Assembly (NCBI GenBank): GCA_002295885.1
Contig: DBGM01000051.1
Coordinates: forward strand, 1-59,317
Length of the DNA stretch: 59,317 nucleotides
From: Phycisphaerales bacterium UBA854
GTDB taxonomy: Bacteria; Planctomycetota; Phycisphaerae; Phycisphaerales; SM1A02
Direction of reading: 5' to 3'
Both the position numbers and the translations under genes were made by a program. Below the pieces are notes generated by a model. That model was given only the letters and a program-made list of their open reading frames with translations, was not told the origin of the DNA and searched no databases. Of this stretch, positions 8,016-16,214 are shown in pieces (within the stretch, counting starts at the first letter, position 1; each line of letters begins with the position of its first letter).

Positions 8016-10795
8016 TCCCGGTCCTCCAGTTCGATCGCGGCGGAGCCGCAGATGCGACTCCAGTCGTCGTGGAAGAGCGGTGCGTCCGGTGACGGTTCGA
8101 AGCGGCCCGACCGGACCGCATCGATGATCTCGACCGCCCGGACGTCGGCCGTGGCGTAGTCCTCGTCGTCCCATGGTGCCAACGAGAACACGTGGTCGTC
8201 GGTCCGTGCCGGCAGTGCGACGTACCCCAGAGAGGCGTTGGCGAGATCGAATCCCGCGGCGCGGACCAGATGCCGGTACAGCGGAAGCTGCAGATCGATC
8301 CACTCGCCGTGGCGGCGATGGAGCTCGACCGGCTTCTTCGTCTTGTTGCCGGTCTTGTAGTCGAGGATCCGGATGCCACCGTCCTCGTGCACGTCGATCC
8401 GGTCGATCCGGCCGCGGATCAGCATCGACTCGCGGGTGGGAAACGGCACCGACGGATGATCGCAGGGGGCCCGTGACGAATCGGGGCCGAAGCTCAGTTC
8501 GACGGCGACGATGCGCCAGCCCGCCCGGGCCTGCCGCGCCTGATGGTCGGCGAAGTGCCGGAGTCTCCATCGCAGCTGGTCCAGCTGCAGTCGCACAGCC
8601 GGAAGCAGCGACGACCCGAACCGGCGACCGCTCTCGTGGTCCAGCAGGTCGTCCAGCCGGTCCCGGATCCGCCGGGCGTCGACGGTCGCCTCGCCCGCTT
8701 CGATCTCGGAACGACCGAACGCCTCGAGGACGTCGTGGGCCAGTGAACCGAACGAGAGTGCCGTGAGTTCGTCCGGTTCGTCGTCGCGGCAGTTCAGACG
8801 CAGCACGTGCTTGAGCATGAACCGGTACGGACACGTGATGTAGTCGCGGAAGGCGGTGACGCTCATCGAATCGAGCGGGGCAAGTCGGCCCGGATCCGGA
8901 CAGCGGACCACCCCCTCGCCGTCTCCCCGCGCCGGCGCTTCGATGCGGAACCGTTCGGAGGCGCCCGTGAAGTCGAGTACGTTCGATGCGATGCGGGCGG
9001 CGTCTCCGGTGAGCAGCAGTCGACTGGGAATCTGCGCCTCCCCGTCGATGCCGCGACGTCCGGACACCAGATGCACCGTGCGTCCGCTGCGAAGCGTCGC
9101 CTCCAGCAGGTAGGCGTCCCGGGCCAGCCGACGTTCGTTGTCGACGAGTCCGATGGCCCGCCGCAGTTCGTTGGGAAGGAAGGGATCCGCATTGAGCGAC
9201 ATCGGCAGCAGCCCCTCGTTGCATCCCGCGACCAGGAGGGTGTCCGCATCGTCCAGATGACACTCCAGCCAGCCGAGCAGATCCACGGCCGATTCGGTGC
9301 GCGATTCGGTGACCGTCCGCTGCGCGAGTTCCCCGACCACCAGACGAAGCAGGACCGCCGGACTGCATCGCCCGATCAACGACCCCAGCCGCTGGACGGA
9401 ATCCAGGATCGAACCGACCTCCTTGAGAACCGTACGGTCCTCCACCCGGATGTCCTCCGTCGACGGAGCGACGAGTTCGAGGAGGAGTCGTTCGAGGTGA
9501 TCCACGACGATCCGAGGCTCGTCGTCCAGATCACGAAGTGCTTCCAGATTGTTGAAGGACGGTCGAATGGTCCGGGCCAGCGAGGCGTGCCGATCGGGAA
9601 GACGCGACTCGAGATGCATCGGAAGACAGTCCTCCCGGTAGCGGTCGAACGCCTCCAGCAACTCCGTGGTTCCCCCATCCCCGCTCCGCATCCAGTGTTC
9701 GACGATCGGTTCCCGCAGCAGGGCGGCGAAGTCCGACGCCTCGCCCCGTTCGAGGAACCGCTCCAGCAGCTTCAGCATTCGTCCGATCCGGGTCCGGTCC
9801 ATGCGCACGCCGATCGGTTCGTGCACCGGCACTCCCCACTCCGGCAGGACACGACGACAGACCGGCAGCAGCGACTCGTCGGGCAGCCCGACGGAGACGT
9901 CGTCGGGATCGAACGGCCCGATCGATCCCAGGAGATCCACGATGCAGCCGATCTGATCCGCCGGGCCGTCCCCCACGTGTCGGATGGAATCACCGATCTC
10001 GATGTTCCGTCCGCACCATGCGTCCGGAACGACGCACCCGTGTTCGTCGAAGGACGATGTGTCATCCGCCGAAGCGTGGATCAGAGCGAAGACCGATCCT
10101 CCCCGGTCGACGATTGCATCGATCAACCGCCGCTGAACGGCGTTGAGGTCTGCGCTGATGAATCCGACGTGAAGCGGCACCACCGCCTCGCCGTCTCCGG
10201 CGAGAAACTCACGGGCCCGGGCATCACGCCGTTCGAATCCGTGTTCGCGAAGCCGTTCGTCGTGTTGCGACTGGAGCGTGGAGAGGTCGCGCCAGCGCAG
10301 CGCGTCGGGATTGCCCTGCATGAACTCGTGGTCGGCGATTCCGTGGAAGTCGGTGTCGGCGCCCGCGATCTCCGACGACACGGACGCCAGGGTGTCGGCG
10401 AGCGCTTCGATCGCCTCCTCCGGATACGACCCGTCGTCGGCCCGGCTCCGCCCCAGCAACCGGTCCTGCACGGGGCGGTCGGCCGAGCGGATCGCGGCGA
10501 TCCAGGCCAGTCGCTCCGCGAGCGGCGTCGCCGTCTCGTACCGGGGTACGAGCATCCGATCGGCCAGCCGGCCGATGGTGGTGATGTCCGGAGGCACGAG
10601 GTGCAGCCGTCGCTCTTCGGCCCGCTGCCGGAGCAGGGCCCGGAGACGGCGTCCCGCCCTGGAACCCGGCAGAAGCAGCAGCAGCCCGGCAAGATCCCAT
10701 CGCCCTTCGTCCGGCGCAAAGCGCTCCTGCAGATGGTCGACGACCGCGTGAAGGCAGTGCCGTCCAGTGCCCAGAAAGACTCGCTCGATGCTCAT
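8012..10795 (-). CDS. addB: ATP-dependent nuclease subunit B (AddB-like, PD-(D/E)xK nuclease)
   Basis: A 927-residue partner of AddA. The N-terminal half resembles an inactive helicase fold (LLLLLPGSRAGRRL near residue 40), and I see no intact Walker A. The C-terminal domain carries a RecB-family nuclease: a TCPYRFMLKHVLRL helix, then RGRIDRIDVHEDGGIRILDY with the catalytic ILDYKTGNK at about residues 800-820, and LQLPLYRHL. The iron-sulfur cysteines of Bacillus AddB appear incomplete: one Cys is in TCPYRF and only one is near the C-terminus. It is first gene of the addB-addA operon, coupled by ATGA. A perfect TATAAT lies just upstream of the ATG at 10795. Confidence 0.88.
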   Translation of the reverse strand: MSIERVFLGTGRHCLHAVVDHLQERFAPDEGRWDLAGLLLLLPGSRAGRRLRALLRQRAEERRLHLVPPDITTIGRLADRMLVPRYETATPLAERLAWIAAIRSADRPVQDRLLGRSRADDGSYPEEAIEALADTLASVSSEIAGADTDFHGIADHEFMQGNPDALRWRDLSTLQSQHDERLREHGFERRDARAREFLAGDGEAVVPLHVGFISADLNAVQRRLIDAIVDRGGSVFALIHASADDTSSFDEHGCVVPDAWCGRNIEIGDSIRHVGDGPADQIGCIVDLLGSIGPFDPDDVSVGLPDESLLPVCRRVLPEWGVPVHEPIGVRMDRTRIGRMLKLLERFLERGEASDFAALLREPIVEHWMRSGDGGTTELLEAFDRYREDCLPMHLESRLPDRHASLARTIRPSFNNLEALRDLDDEPRIVVDHLERLLLELVAPSTEDIRVEDRTVLKEVGSILDSVQRLGSLIGRCSPAVLLRLVVGELAQRTVTESRTESAVDLLGWLECHLDDADTLLVAGCNEGLLPMSLNADPFLPNELRRAIGLVDNERRLARDAYLLEATLRSGRTVHLVSGRRGIDGEAQIPSRLLLTGDAARIASNVLDFTGASERFRIEAPARGDGEGVVRCPDPGRLAPLDSMSVTAFRDYITCPYRFMLKHVLRLNCRDDEPDELTALSFGSLAHDVLEAFGRSEIEAGEATVDARRIRDRLDDLLDHESGRRFGSSLLPAVRLQLDQLRWRLRHFADHQARQARAGWRIVAVELSFGPDSSRAPCDHPSVPFPTRESMLIRGRIDRIDVHEDGGIRILDYKTGNKTKKPVELHRRHGEWIDLQLPLYRHLVRAAGFDLANASLGYVALPARTDDHVFSLAPWDDEDYATADVRAVEIIDAVRSGRFEPSPDAPLFHDDWSRICGSAAIELEDRE

Positions 10796-10806
10796 AGACG
10801 AGCGCG

Positions 10807-10812
10807 ATTATA
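10807..10812 (-). promoter_or_regulatory. Candidate -10 box (TATAAT) for addBA
   Basis: A perfect TATAAT on the minus strand, 11 nt before the addB ATG at 10795. The predicted leader would be only a few nucleotides. No good -35 is seen at 17 bp. Confidence 0.55.
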
Positions 10813-10834
10813 CCGCTGAGCGGGCATCGTCCCG

Positions 10835-11635
10835 TCAGTCCCCGGACTTGTCCTTGTCCTTGTCCTTGTCTCCGAGAATCATGTCGCCGAGCCCCTTGAG
10901 ATCGTTGAGATTCGGGAGATTGGGCAGATCCTTGAGAAGGGGGATCTTGTTCAGCAGGGTGTTGATGCCACCGATGGTGACGTTCGACAGTCCGTCGATC
11001 GGATGGTTGAACACCTGATGGATGATGACGTGGGTGAGGATGGAGATGAACCGGCTCGTCAGCTCGCTCGCACCGCTCTTGGTCCCAACGTTCTTGACCG
11101 TGAAGTCGGGGATCTTCTGATCGATCTTGCCGCCGGCAAGCGTGACGATCTTGCCCTTGGCACGGAGTCGGACGTTCTTGACCTTGAGTTCTCGGATGAT
11201 CAGGTTGGTGTCGCCAGTGGCCGGCGGAAGACTCTTGACGTATTCGTTGACATGCTTGATCAGGACTTCGAGGTTGACCGTGTCGTCGATCTCCTCGAGA
11301 TCGAACGTCAGGCCGTTCAGCTCCATATGGGGAATGTCGATGTCGCTCGACAGCAGAGTGCCGATGCCACTGTCGATTTCCGCACGATCCACCGTCAGGA
11401 TGTAGTCGTAGTCGAATCCCGGGGGATTCTTGATCGTGATGTCCGTGAAGGACGAGTCGGATGTGAGCACACCGAGGCTCACCCCTCCGACACGCGACTC
11501 CACGCCCAGGATGTCCGTGACCTGGCCGTCGATCACGCTCTTGGCGATCACGTCGACGACGCGGAGTCCGATGACGAAGAGGACGCCGAGGCCGACGACG
11601 ATGATGGTCAGGATGGTGGGAATCTTGTGTTTCAT
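10835..11635 (-). CDS. AsmA-like membrane-anchored protein
   Basis: A 266-residue protein with one N-terminal membrane anchor (IPTILTIIVVGLGVLFVIGL, residues ~4-23) followed by a beta-rich periplasmic domain. Features such as GVESRVGGVSLGVLTSD, ITIKNPPGFD and IPHMELNGLTFDLEE resemble the AsmA/DUF748 group, which is linked to envelope lipid transport; this assignment is by style of sequence, not a firm match. The C-terminus is a charged KDKDKDKDK tail encoded by a hexanucleotide repeat. The start at 11635 is preferred over an in-frame ATG at 11710 because GGGGAGA precedes it and it begins right before the anchor. It follows the MFS gene with a 31-bp gap, so co-transcription is likely. Confidence 0.72.
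   Translation of the reverse strand: MKHKIPTILTIIVVGLGVLFVIGLRVVDVIAKSVIDGQVTDILGVESRVGGVSLGVLTSDSSFTDITIKNPPGFDYDYILTVDRAEIDSGIGTLLSSDIDIPHMELNGLTFDLEEIDDTVNLEVLIKHVNEYVKSLPPATGDTNLIIRELKVKNVRLRAKGKIVTLAGGKIDQKIPDFTVKNVGTKSGASELTSRFISILTHVIIHQVFNHPIDGLSNVTIGGINTLLNKIPLLKDLPNLPNLNDLKGLGDMILGDKDKDKDKSGD
10848..10870 (+). repeat. Tandem hexanucleotide repeat (TTGTCC)
   Basis: Nearly four copies of TTGTCC in tandem, encoding the Lys-Asp tail of the AsmA-like protein on the minus strand. Unit length is a multiple of three, so copy changes would keep the frame. Confidence 0.8.
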
Positions 11636-11666
11636 GTCATGATTCTCCCCGCGATCAGGACGTCCT

Positions 11667-12929
11667 TCAAGTTCGGCCGTCGCCGAGCACCCGTCGGGTC
11701 TGGTGGACATCGATGAGCGGAAGCAGAAGGATCAGCAGGATCTGGAAGGCCCCCAGCGCGAAACCGAGCAGCACAAGGTCGAAATCACCGACCACGCCCG
11801 CCAGAGACTGTCCGATGGTGGTGCTCAGATTCAGGAATGCCATGTACGCCGTGAACTGGGTGCCGGCCACGATCGGCCACGAGACGGTCATGTACATGGA
11901 GAAGAGACCGACGGTCGCAAGGGAGACCAGCAGCCCTTCGGCCAGGATGAACACCGTCATCGCTCCCTTGGAACTCCACGCAAACCATCCCGCACCGACG
12001 ACGTCGGGAGACATCGCACCGAAGGCCAGGTAGCAGACCCCGAGACCGATCGTGCCCACGGCGATGATGCGCTTGGCGCCGAACCGGTCCGCCAGGAAGC
12101 CGCCGCCCATGGCACCGGCCAGCCCCATGAAGACCCCCCACCCTCCGCTGATGTCGGTGTAGTCGGTGCGGGCCCACCCCAGATCCTCCTGGTAGAACAC
12201 CTGCAGGACGGGACCCAGCGCACCGTTGGCGATGAACATCCCCAGCCCGATCAGCCCCGCGATCACCGTCGAGCGGAGACTGAAGGCCCGCCCCAGCCGC
12301 CTGAAGAGCACCTCCACCGAATCGGAGAGCGACTCGGACGGCTTGAGCTGCGTGCTTCCGCTGGTCCACGGCAGGAGTCGTTCCCCCGGCCGTTCCCGCA
12401 GCAGCAGCGGGAGCAGCATGATGCACGCGAGAATCACGACCTGCCAGACGAAGACCCCGTTCAAGCCGCCGGCAGTGAGCACCCGGCTGAGCACCGCACC
12501 GCCGATCAGGGTCCCGATGAACTTGGAACCGTACATGAGGCCGCTGACGCGTCCCCGTTCCTCCTCACGGAGCAGATCGACCGCCAGTGCATCGACGGAC
12601 ACGTCCTGCAACGAGTTGAAGATGTTGTGCACGAAGATCATCCAGCCCAGCAGCGCAAGATGATCCGTGATGGATGGAATCAGAGCCATCGCCAGGATGG
12701 AGAGGATCATGCCCGTCTGTGCGAGCAGGATCCAGGGACGTCGGCGACCCATGGAGGGAATGCCGAACCGGTCGATCATCGGCCCCCACACCCACTTGAA
12801 GGTCCACGGCAGCGTGCCGGCGGCGGCCAGGGCCCCGATCGCACCGGCATCGAATCCCCGCTCGGCCAGATAGGCCGCAAGGGTCACGGTCACGAATCCG
12901 TAGGGAATCCCCTGTGCGACGTAGAGCAC
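11667..12929 (-). CDS. Major facilitator superfamily transporter
   Basis: A protein of at least 420 residues with about 12 membrane segments. The loop between segments 2 and 3 has the MFS-like pattern KWVWGPMIDRFGIPSMGRRR, and the second half has FLADRFGAKRI. The closest style is the AmpG/PucC-like branch (FKWVWGPMIDRF; FNSLQDVSVDALAVDLL), which includes muropeptide permeases; the substrate is not established. The only in-frame ATG/GTG/TTG start is GTG 12929, which cuts into segment 1. The frame continues upstream (NLSERPLVRLFTLC) to a stop at 13020-13022, so the real start may be a CTG at 12999-13001 that overlaps the DUF1476 stop codon as CTGA. Confidence 0.82.
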   Translation of the reverse strand: MLYVAQGIPYGFVTVTLAAYLAERGFDAGAIGALAAAGTLPWTFKWVWGPMIDRFGIPSMGRRRPWILLAQTGMILSILAMALIPSITDHLALLGWMIFVHNIFNSLQDVSVDALAVDLLREEERGRVSGLMYGSKFIGTLIGGAVLSRVLTAGGLNGVFVWQVVILACIMLLPLLLRERPGERLLPWTSGSTQLKPSESLSDSVEVLFRRLGRAFSLRSTVIAGLIGLGMFIANGALGPVLQVFYQEDLGWARTDYTDISGGWGVFMGLAGAMGGGFLADRFGAKRIIAVGTIGLGVCYLAFGAMSPDVVGAGWFAWSSKGAMTVFILAEGLLVSLATVGLFSMYMTVSWPIVAGTQFTAYMAFLNLSTTIGQSLAGVVGDFDLVLLGFALGAFQILLILLLPLIDVHQTRRVLGDGRT

Positions 12930-12997
12930 GCACAGGGTGAACAGTCGGACCAGAGGTCGTTCGCTGAGATTGAGCCTGATGACGTCGCTCCCGCGAT

Positions 12998-13339
12998 TCA
13001 GTCGTCGGTGCCGTAGCCCTCACCGTGCACCTGATCGGTGGCGACCGATTCGAGTTCCGCCATCTTCTGACAGATCATCTCCTCGGAGACGTCCACGCCG
13101 TGCGCTGCGAAGTCGGCCTTGAGCTTGTCGAGGACATCCTCGTCACCGGGCTCCCTAATGTCGGCCTTGACGAGATCGATCGGGTAGCTCTCCGCCGCAT
13201 CGCCCTCGAGGCCCATCTGCCCGGCCGCCCATTCGCCGAGCAGCTTGTCACGGCGGGCTTGGATCCTGAAATGGACCTCCCCGTCATGCTTCAACTTGGC
13301 CTCGTTGCCCTCTTCGCGTTCCTGGAATCCACTGCTCAT
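12998..13339 (-). CDS. DUF1476 family protein, ATPase zeta-inhibitor-like
   Basis: A 113-residue acidic helical protein. It matches the DUF1476 pattern well: GFQEREEGNEAKLKHDGE, FRIQARRDKLLGEWAA, then VKADIREPGDEDVLDKLKAD and EEMICQKMAELE. In alphaproteobacteria this family includes the zeta subunit that inhibits hydrolysis by the F1Fo-ATPase through its N-terminal helix. That role in this organism is only inferred. The ATG at 13339 is preceded by CAGGAG at good spacing. It lies directly upstream of the MFS gene. No ATP synthase genes are in the window. Confidence 0.8.
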   Translation of the reverse strand: MSSGFQEREEGNEAKLKHDGEVHFRIQARRDKLLGEWAAGQMGLEGDAAESYPIDLVKADIREPGDEDVLDKLKADFAAHGVDVSEEMICQKMAELESVATDQVHGEGYGTDD

Positions 13340-13417
13340 TGATCGGCTCCTGCATGGTCTGGCCAGCCCCGTCCGGCGTGGACCGGGACCGGTGCATGGT
13401 ACCGCGAGAACATCCCC

Positions 13418-13454
13418 GAAAAACCGCCTTCAGAGACGTCTGAAAGCGTTTTTC
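13418..13454. repeat. Imperfect inverted repeat in a divergent intergenic region
   Basis: TTCAGA (13429-13434) pairs with TCTGAA (13439-13444) around a GACG loop. The pairing extends outward through CGC/GCG and AAAAA/TTTTT with one mismatch (13428/13445) and one bulge (13424). It could be a bidirectional terminator, a leader hairpin of the dockerin gene, or an operator. Confidence 0.5.
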
Positions 13455-13552
13455 AAATCAAGTGCGAGATCACCCCCGCGGGGGACGCAGTCCCTTTCAG
13501 GAAGGAATCGTATCGCCTTCCGATCTGGACCACGCATCAAGAGAACCACACC

Positions 13553-14761
13553 ATGACCAACCGAACTCACACCGCAACACTGCTCTTCACCGGCCTGCTG
13601 CTCTCCGGAGCCTCCACCGTCCTCGCCACCCCCGGATACGAGGATCTTCCGCTCGGTGCCATCTACGGCGTCGGTGACACCGCCACCTCCGAGGGCATTC
13701 CCATGGAGTTCGCCCCCTTCCAGTGGGGAACCGGGACCTGGACGAGCGCCGGACAAGCGGACATCGACACCGCCGGCCTGGCCTGCACTCCGAACCAAGA
13801 GCTCGGACTCAACAACATCACGGCCGCCTTCAACTACGGAGCCTCGGGAACCGTCCCCTCCTACGTCCGCTTCAACTTCGGCGAGCACGGCGGAAATCTC
13901 AATGTCTCGATCAACGGCGACTTCCACAACGTCGCCAACTTCATCGATCTCGACGGCATGAACATCGGCGGCGCGGACTTCCACGTCCTGGCCGGCGGAT
14001 CCGGACACGACTGCGGAGTCGTGGAGATCCACGGCCTCGTGCAGAAGCTGGAACTGGGCGGCCAGGAGCTCTGGATCGACAACTACACCACCGCCAACGA
14101 TCCGTGCGAGTACGGCTACGAGGACCTGACGCTCGGCGACGTGTACCTCACCGGCGACACCTTCGTGACCGGCGGCATCCTGTGCAACGTCCGTCCGTTC
14201 CAGTACGCGGGCGGATCCTGGACCAACGGATCGGTGACGGTCATGAACACCGGCCTGGCTTGCGCCGCAGACAACGAACTGAACTGCAACAACGAGGTCG
14301 TGGAGCACGACTTCGCCTCCTCGATCGGCTCCATGACGGACGTCAGCATCCAGTTCGGCGAGTACGGCGGCAACATCAATGTGTCCATCAACGGCGACTT
14401 CCGCAACGTCGGCGACTTCATCGATCTCGACGGCGTGGTGGTGGGCGGCGTTCTGGTCACCATCCCCTACGGCGGTCTCGGGAACGACTGCGGCAAGATG
14501 GTGCTCGACGGCACGGTCCACACCCTGGCTCTGGGTGGACAGGAACTCTGGATCGACTGCCTCGACGGCACCCCGGATCCCAACAGCGGTCAGAATCCGC
14601 AGCCGGGCGACGCGAACGGTGACCGGCGTGTCGACGTGATGGATCTTCTGAGCGTGATCGAGGACTGGGGCGGCTGCCAGGGGCGGTGCGATGCGGATCT
14701 GAACGACGACGGGTACGTCAACGTCATGGATCTGCTGATGGTCCTCGAACACTGGAGGTGA
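13553..14761 (+). CDS. Secreted protein with two tandem copies of a novel domain and a C-terminal dockerin-like module
   Basis: A 402-residue exported protein. Residues 1-26 are a signal peptide ending around STVLATP. Residues 28-180 and 188-339 are two copies of the same beta-rich domain: both begin GYEDL.LG, share NVSINGDF.NV..FIDLDG and end LGGQELWID. Each copy has Cys pairs around GLAC and DCG. Residues 353-402 form a type I dockerin-like pair of EF-hand-like motifs (DANGDRRVDVMDLL and DLNDDGYVNVMDLL). In planctomycetes such C-terminal modules are common on exported proteins, where they may serve sorting or surface attachment rather than cellulosome binding. A strong hairpin terminator follows. 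The ligand is unknown. There is no strong Shine-Dalgarno. Confidence 0.87.
   Translation: MTNRTHTATLLFTGLLLSGASTVLATPGYEDLPLGAIYGVGDTATSEGIPMEFAPFQWGTGTWTSAGQADIDTAGLACTPNQELGLNNITAAFNYGASGTVPSYVRFNFGEHGGNLNVSINGDFHNVANFIDLDGMNIGGADFHVLAGGSGHDCGVVEIHGLVQKLELGGQELWIDNYTTANDPCEYGYEDLTLGDVYLTGDTFVTGGILCNVRPFQYAGGSWTNGSVTVMNTGLACAADNELNCNNEVVEHDFASSIGSMTDVSIQFGEYGGNINVSINGDFRNVGDFIDLDGVVVGGVLVTIPYGGLGNDCGKMVLDGTVHTLALGGQELWIDCLDGTPDPNSGQNPQPGDANGDRRVDVMDLLSVIEDWGGCQGRCDADLNDDGYVNVMDLLMVLEHWR
13634..14569 (+). repeat. Tandem intragenic duplication (two ~455-bp units)
   Basis: Unit 1 is 13634-14092 and unit 2 is 14114-14569. Nucleotide identity is highest around 13908-13958 and 14388-14438, which encode SINGDF.NV..FIDLDG. 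Confidence 0.85.
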
Positions 14762-15284
14762 GCGGGACCGGTCCAGAACCGCATCCCTCAATCGAGCACG
14801 ACGGCCCGGCTTCCACCGGGTCGTCGTGGTTTTGGAGTGCGATCGCCTCGTCGATCGCTTCCGCCAGTTCACGCGGCGTATCCGTTCCGATGCGGAAGTG
14901 TCCACCGTCCTGGTATTCCAGTTCGACCGAATCGAAGCCGGACACGTTCCACAGCCAGCACCGTCCGGGGATCAGTCGAATCCCCCACCCGATGTACCAC
15001 GGGGTCCGGGCGGTGACGCAGCTCCGGACCCGTGCGATGGGGATCGTGCGATGGATCACCCCGATGCCCATGCGGATTCGAATCGAAGACTCCGTGACCT
15101 CCGTCGAAAGCGAGTGGAAGAGCAGGAAGCAGATCACCAGGACCCCGAGGCAGATGTAGATGTACGGATTGGACACGATGGACAGGGCCAGCAGGACGAT
15201 CCCGACCACCCCGATGGTGATCCGGACGAACGTTCCGGGCTGCACATTGCGGTAGATGATCCGTTCGGAATCCAGATTCTTCAC
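14724..15284 (-). CDS. Membrane protein with PH-like domain, unknown function
   Basis: A 186-residue protein with two closely spaced hydrophobic segments near the N-terminus (IGVVGIVLLALSIV and YIYICLGVLVICFLLFH), then a soluble part with alternating beta strands (SSIRIRMGIGVIHRTIPIAR, WLWNVSGFDSVELEY) and a helix (PRELAEAIDEAI). This is the layout of small bacterial PH-domain membrane proteins; no closer family is claimed. The start chosen is GTG 15284, which overlaps the isoaspartyl peptidase stop as GTGA and has GGGAGGA upstream; ATG 15299 is an alternative. The 3' end overlaps the convergent dockerin gene by 38 bp, and the coding sequence runs through that gene's terminator hairpin, so the last ~25 residues are likely unconserved. 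Confidence 0.62.
   Translation of the reverse strand: MKNLDSERIIYRNVQPGTFVRITIGVVGIVLLALSIVSNPYIYICLGVLVICFLLFHSLSTEVTESSIRIRMGIGVIHRTIPIARVRSCVTARTPWYIGWGIRLIPGRCWLWNVSGFDSVELEYQDGGHFRIGTDTPRELAEAIDEAIALQNHDDPVEAGPSCSIEGCGSGPVPLTSSVRGPSADP
14797..14833 (+). terminator. Rho-independent terminator of the dockerin gene
   Basis: A 13-bp stem (14797-14809 with 14816-14828) with a single G-T pair and a 6-nt loop, followed by GTTTT. It lies inside the 3' end of the convergent membrane-protein gene. Confidence 0.8.
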
Positions 15285-16201
15285 GTCATGTCCTCCCATA
15301 TTGCGACCGTAGACCGGCCCGAGGCGTCAGCGCAGCCACGGTACATGCCCTGCGAAGTGAACGACAGGACCGGCGGCCCCTCCGTTCCCACTGCGATGAC
15401 GCCGCCGACCTCCGCCGGCATCCCCGAAAGAACGTCGTGGATCGATTCGGACAGCGTTCCCGCGGTGCCGAGTCCCGTCGCGATCCGCAGTGCCGCGGCG
15501 TGACGAACGAATTCCTCCCCGTGTCCGGTGCACGAAACGGCGCAGCCATCGTCGGCCCAGTTCCCCGCCCCGTGGATCGGCGTGTCCCCGACCCGACCGG
15601 GCATCTTTCCGTTCATTCCCCCGGTGGAGGTCGCGGCGGCCAGTCCTCCCGCCTCGTCCCGCGCGACGACTCCGATGGTGGATCCCTCCTGCAGGACGGG
15701 ATCGAATCCTCCCACCCGTTCGAACTCCTCCCGCCGGTGCGGCGTGTCGAACCATTCGTTGTGCACGCGCTCGACGCCCATGTCGTCCGCGAACCGTTCC
15801 GCCCCCGCACCGGCGATCATGACGTGCGGGGTCCGGTCCATCAGCAGTCTCGCAAGCGACACTGGATTCCGGACCGTCTCGAGGTTGGAGACCGAACCGC
15901 ATCGTCCGGTGACCCCGTCCATGATCGACGCTTCGAGTTCGTGTCGACCGTCACGGGTGAAGACCGCACCGCGTCCCGCATTGAACATCGGCTCGTCCTC
16001 GAGCAGGCGGGCCACCGCTTCGACGACGTCCAGGGCGGCGGCACCGTCGGCCAGCAGCCGCCGTCCGGAGGCAAGGATGCGGCGCAGGGCCGCGAGACAA
16101 GCCTCCTTCCGTTCCTCGGGGAGATCACGGGGGATCGCGCCGGCCCCGCCGTGGATGGCGATGGCCCAGTCACCGGGGTCGGGCTGGGGGTGCGTACTCA
16201 T
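15281..16201 (-). CDS. Isoaspartyl peptidase / plant-type L-asparaginase (Ntn hydrolase)
   Basis: A 306-residue precursor. The N-terminal strand WAIAIHGGAGAI, the PMFNAGRGAVFT loop and EASIMDG are typical of the family. The autocleavage site lies at GSTIGVVARD, giving Thr175 as the nucleophile of the mature beta subunit, and GLAAATSTGG follows. The enzyme removes isoaspartyl residues from peptides and/or hydrolyses asparagine in the cytoplasm. The start at 16201 (MSTHPQP) is chosen over a longer frame reaching 16312, because a TATCGT box lies 7 nt upstream and the family domain begins immediately after. It is followed by the PH-like membrane protein with a 4-bp overlap. Confidence 0.92.
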   Translation of the reverse strand: MSTHPQPDPGDWAIAIHGGAGAIPRDLPEERKEACLAALRRILASGRRLLADGAAALDVVEAVARLLEDEPMFNAGRGAVFTRDGRHELEASIMDGVTGRCGSVSNLETVRNPVSLARLLMDRTPHVMIAGAGAERFADDMGVERVHNEWFDTPHRREEFERVGGFDPVLQEGSTIGVVARDEAGGLAAATSTGGMNGKMPGRVGDTPIHGAGNWADDGCAVSCTGHGEEFVRHAAALRIATGLGTAGTLSESIHDVLSGMPAEVGGVIAVGTEGPPVLSFTSQGMYRGCADASGRSTVAIWEDMT

Positions 16202-16208
16202 TCGGTCC

Positions 16209-16214
16209 ACGATA
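16209..16214 (-). promoter_or_regulatory. Candidate -10 box (TATCGT) for the isoaspartyl peptidase gene
   Basis: TATCGT on the minus strand, 7 nt before the ATG at 16201, with a weak -35-like TGTCAA about 16 bp further upstream. It implies a leaderless transcript. Confidence 0.45.

Noticed and set aside
8016..9368. Upstream extension of the addA frame
   Set aside because: The frame is open to 9368 but overlaps addB in another frame, and the sequence there is low-complexity Arg/Gly/Pro. The true start at 8015 is fixed by the ATGA overlap and the Walker A position.
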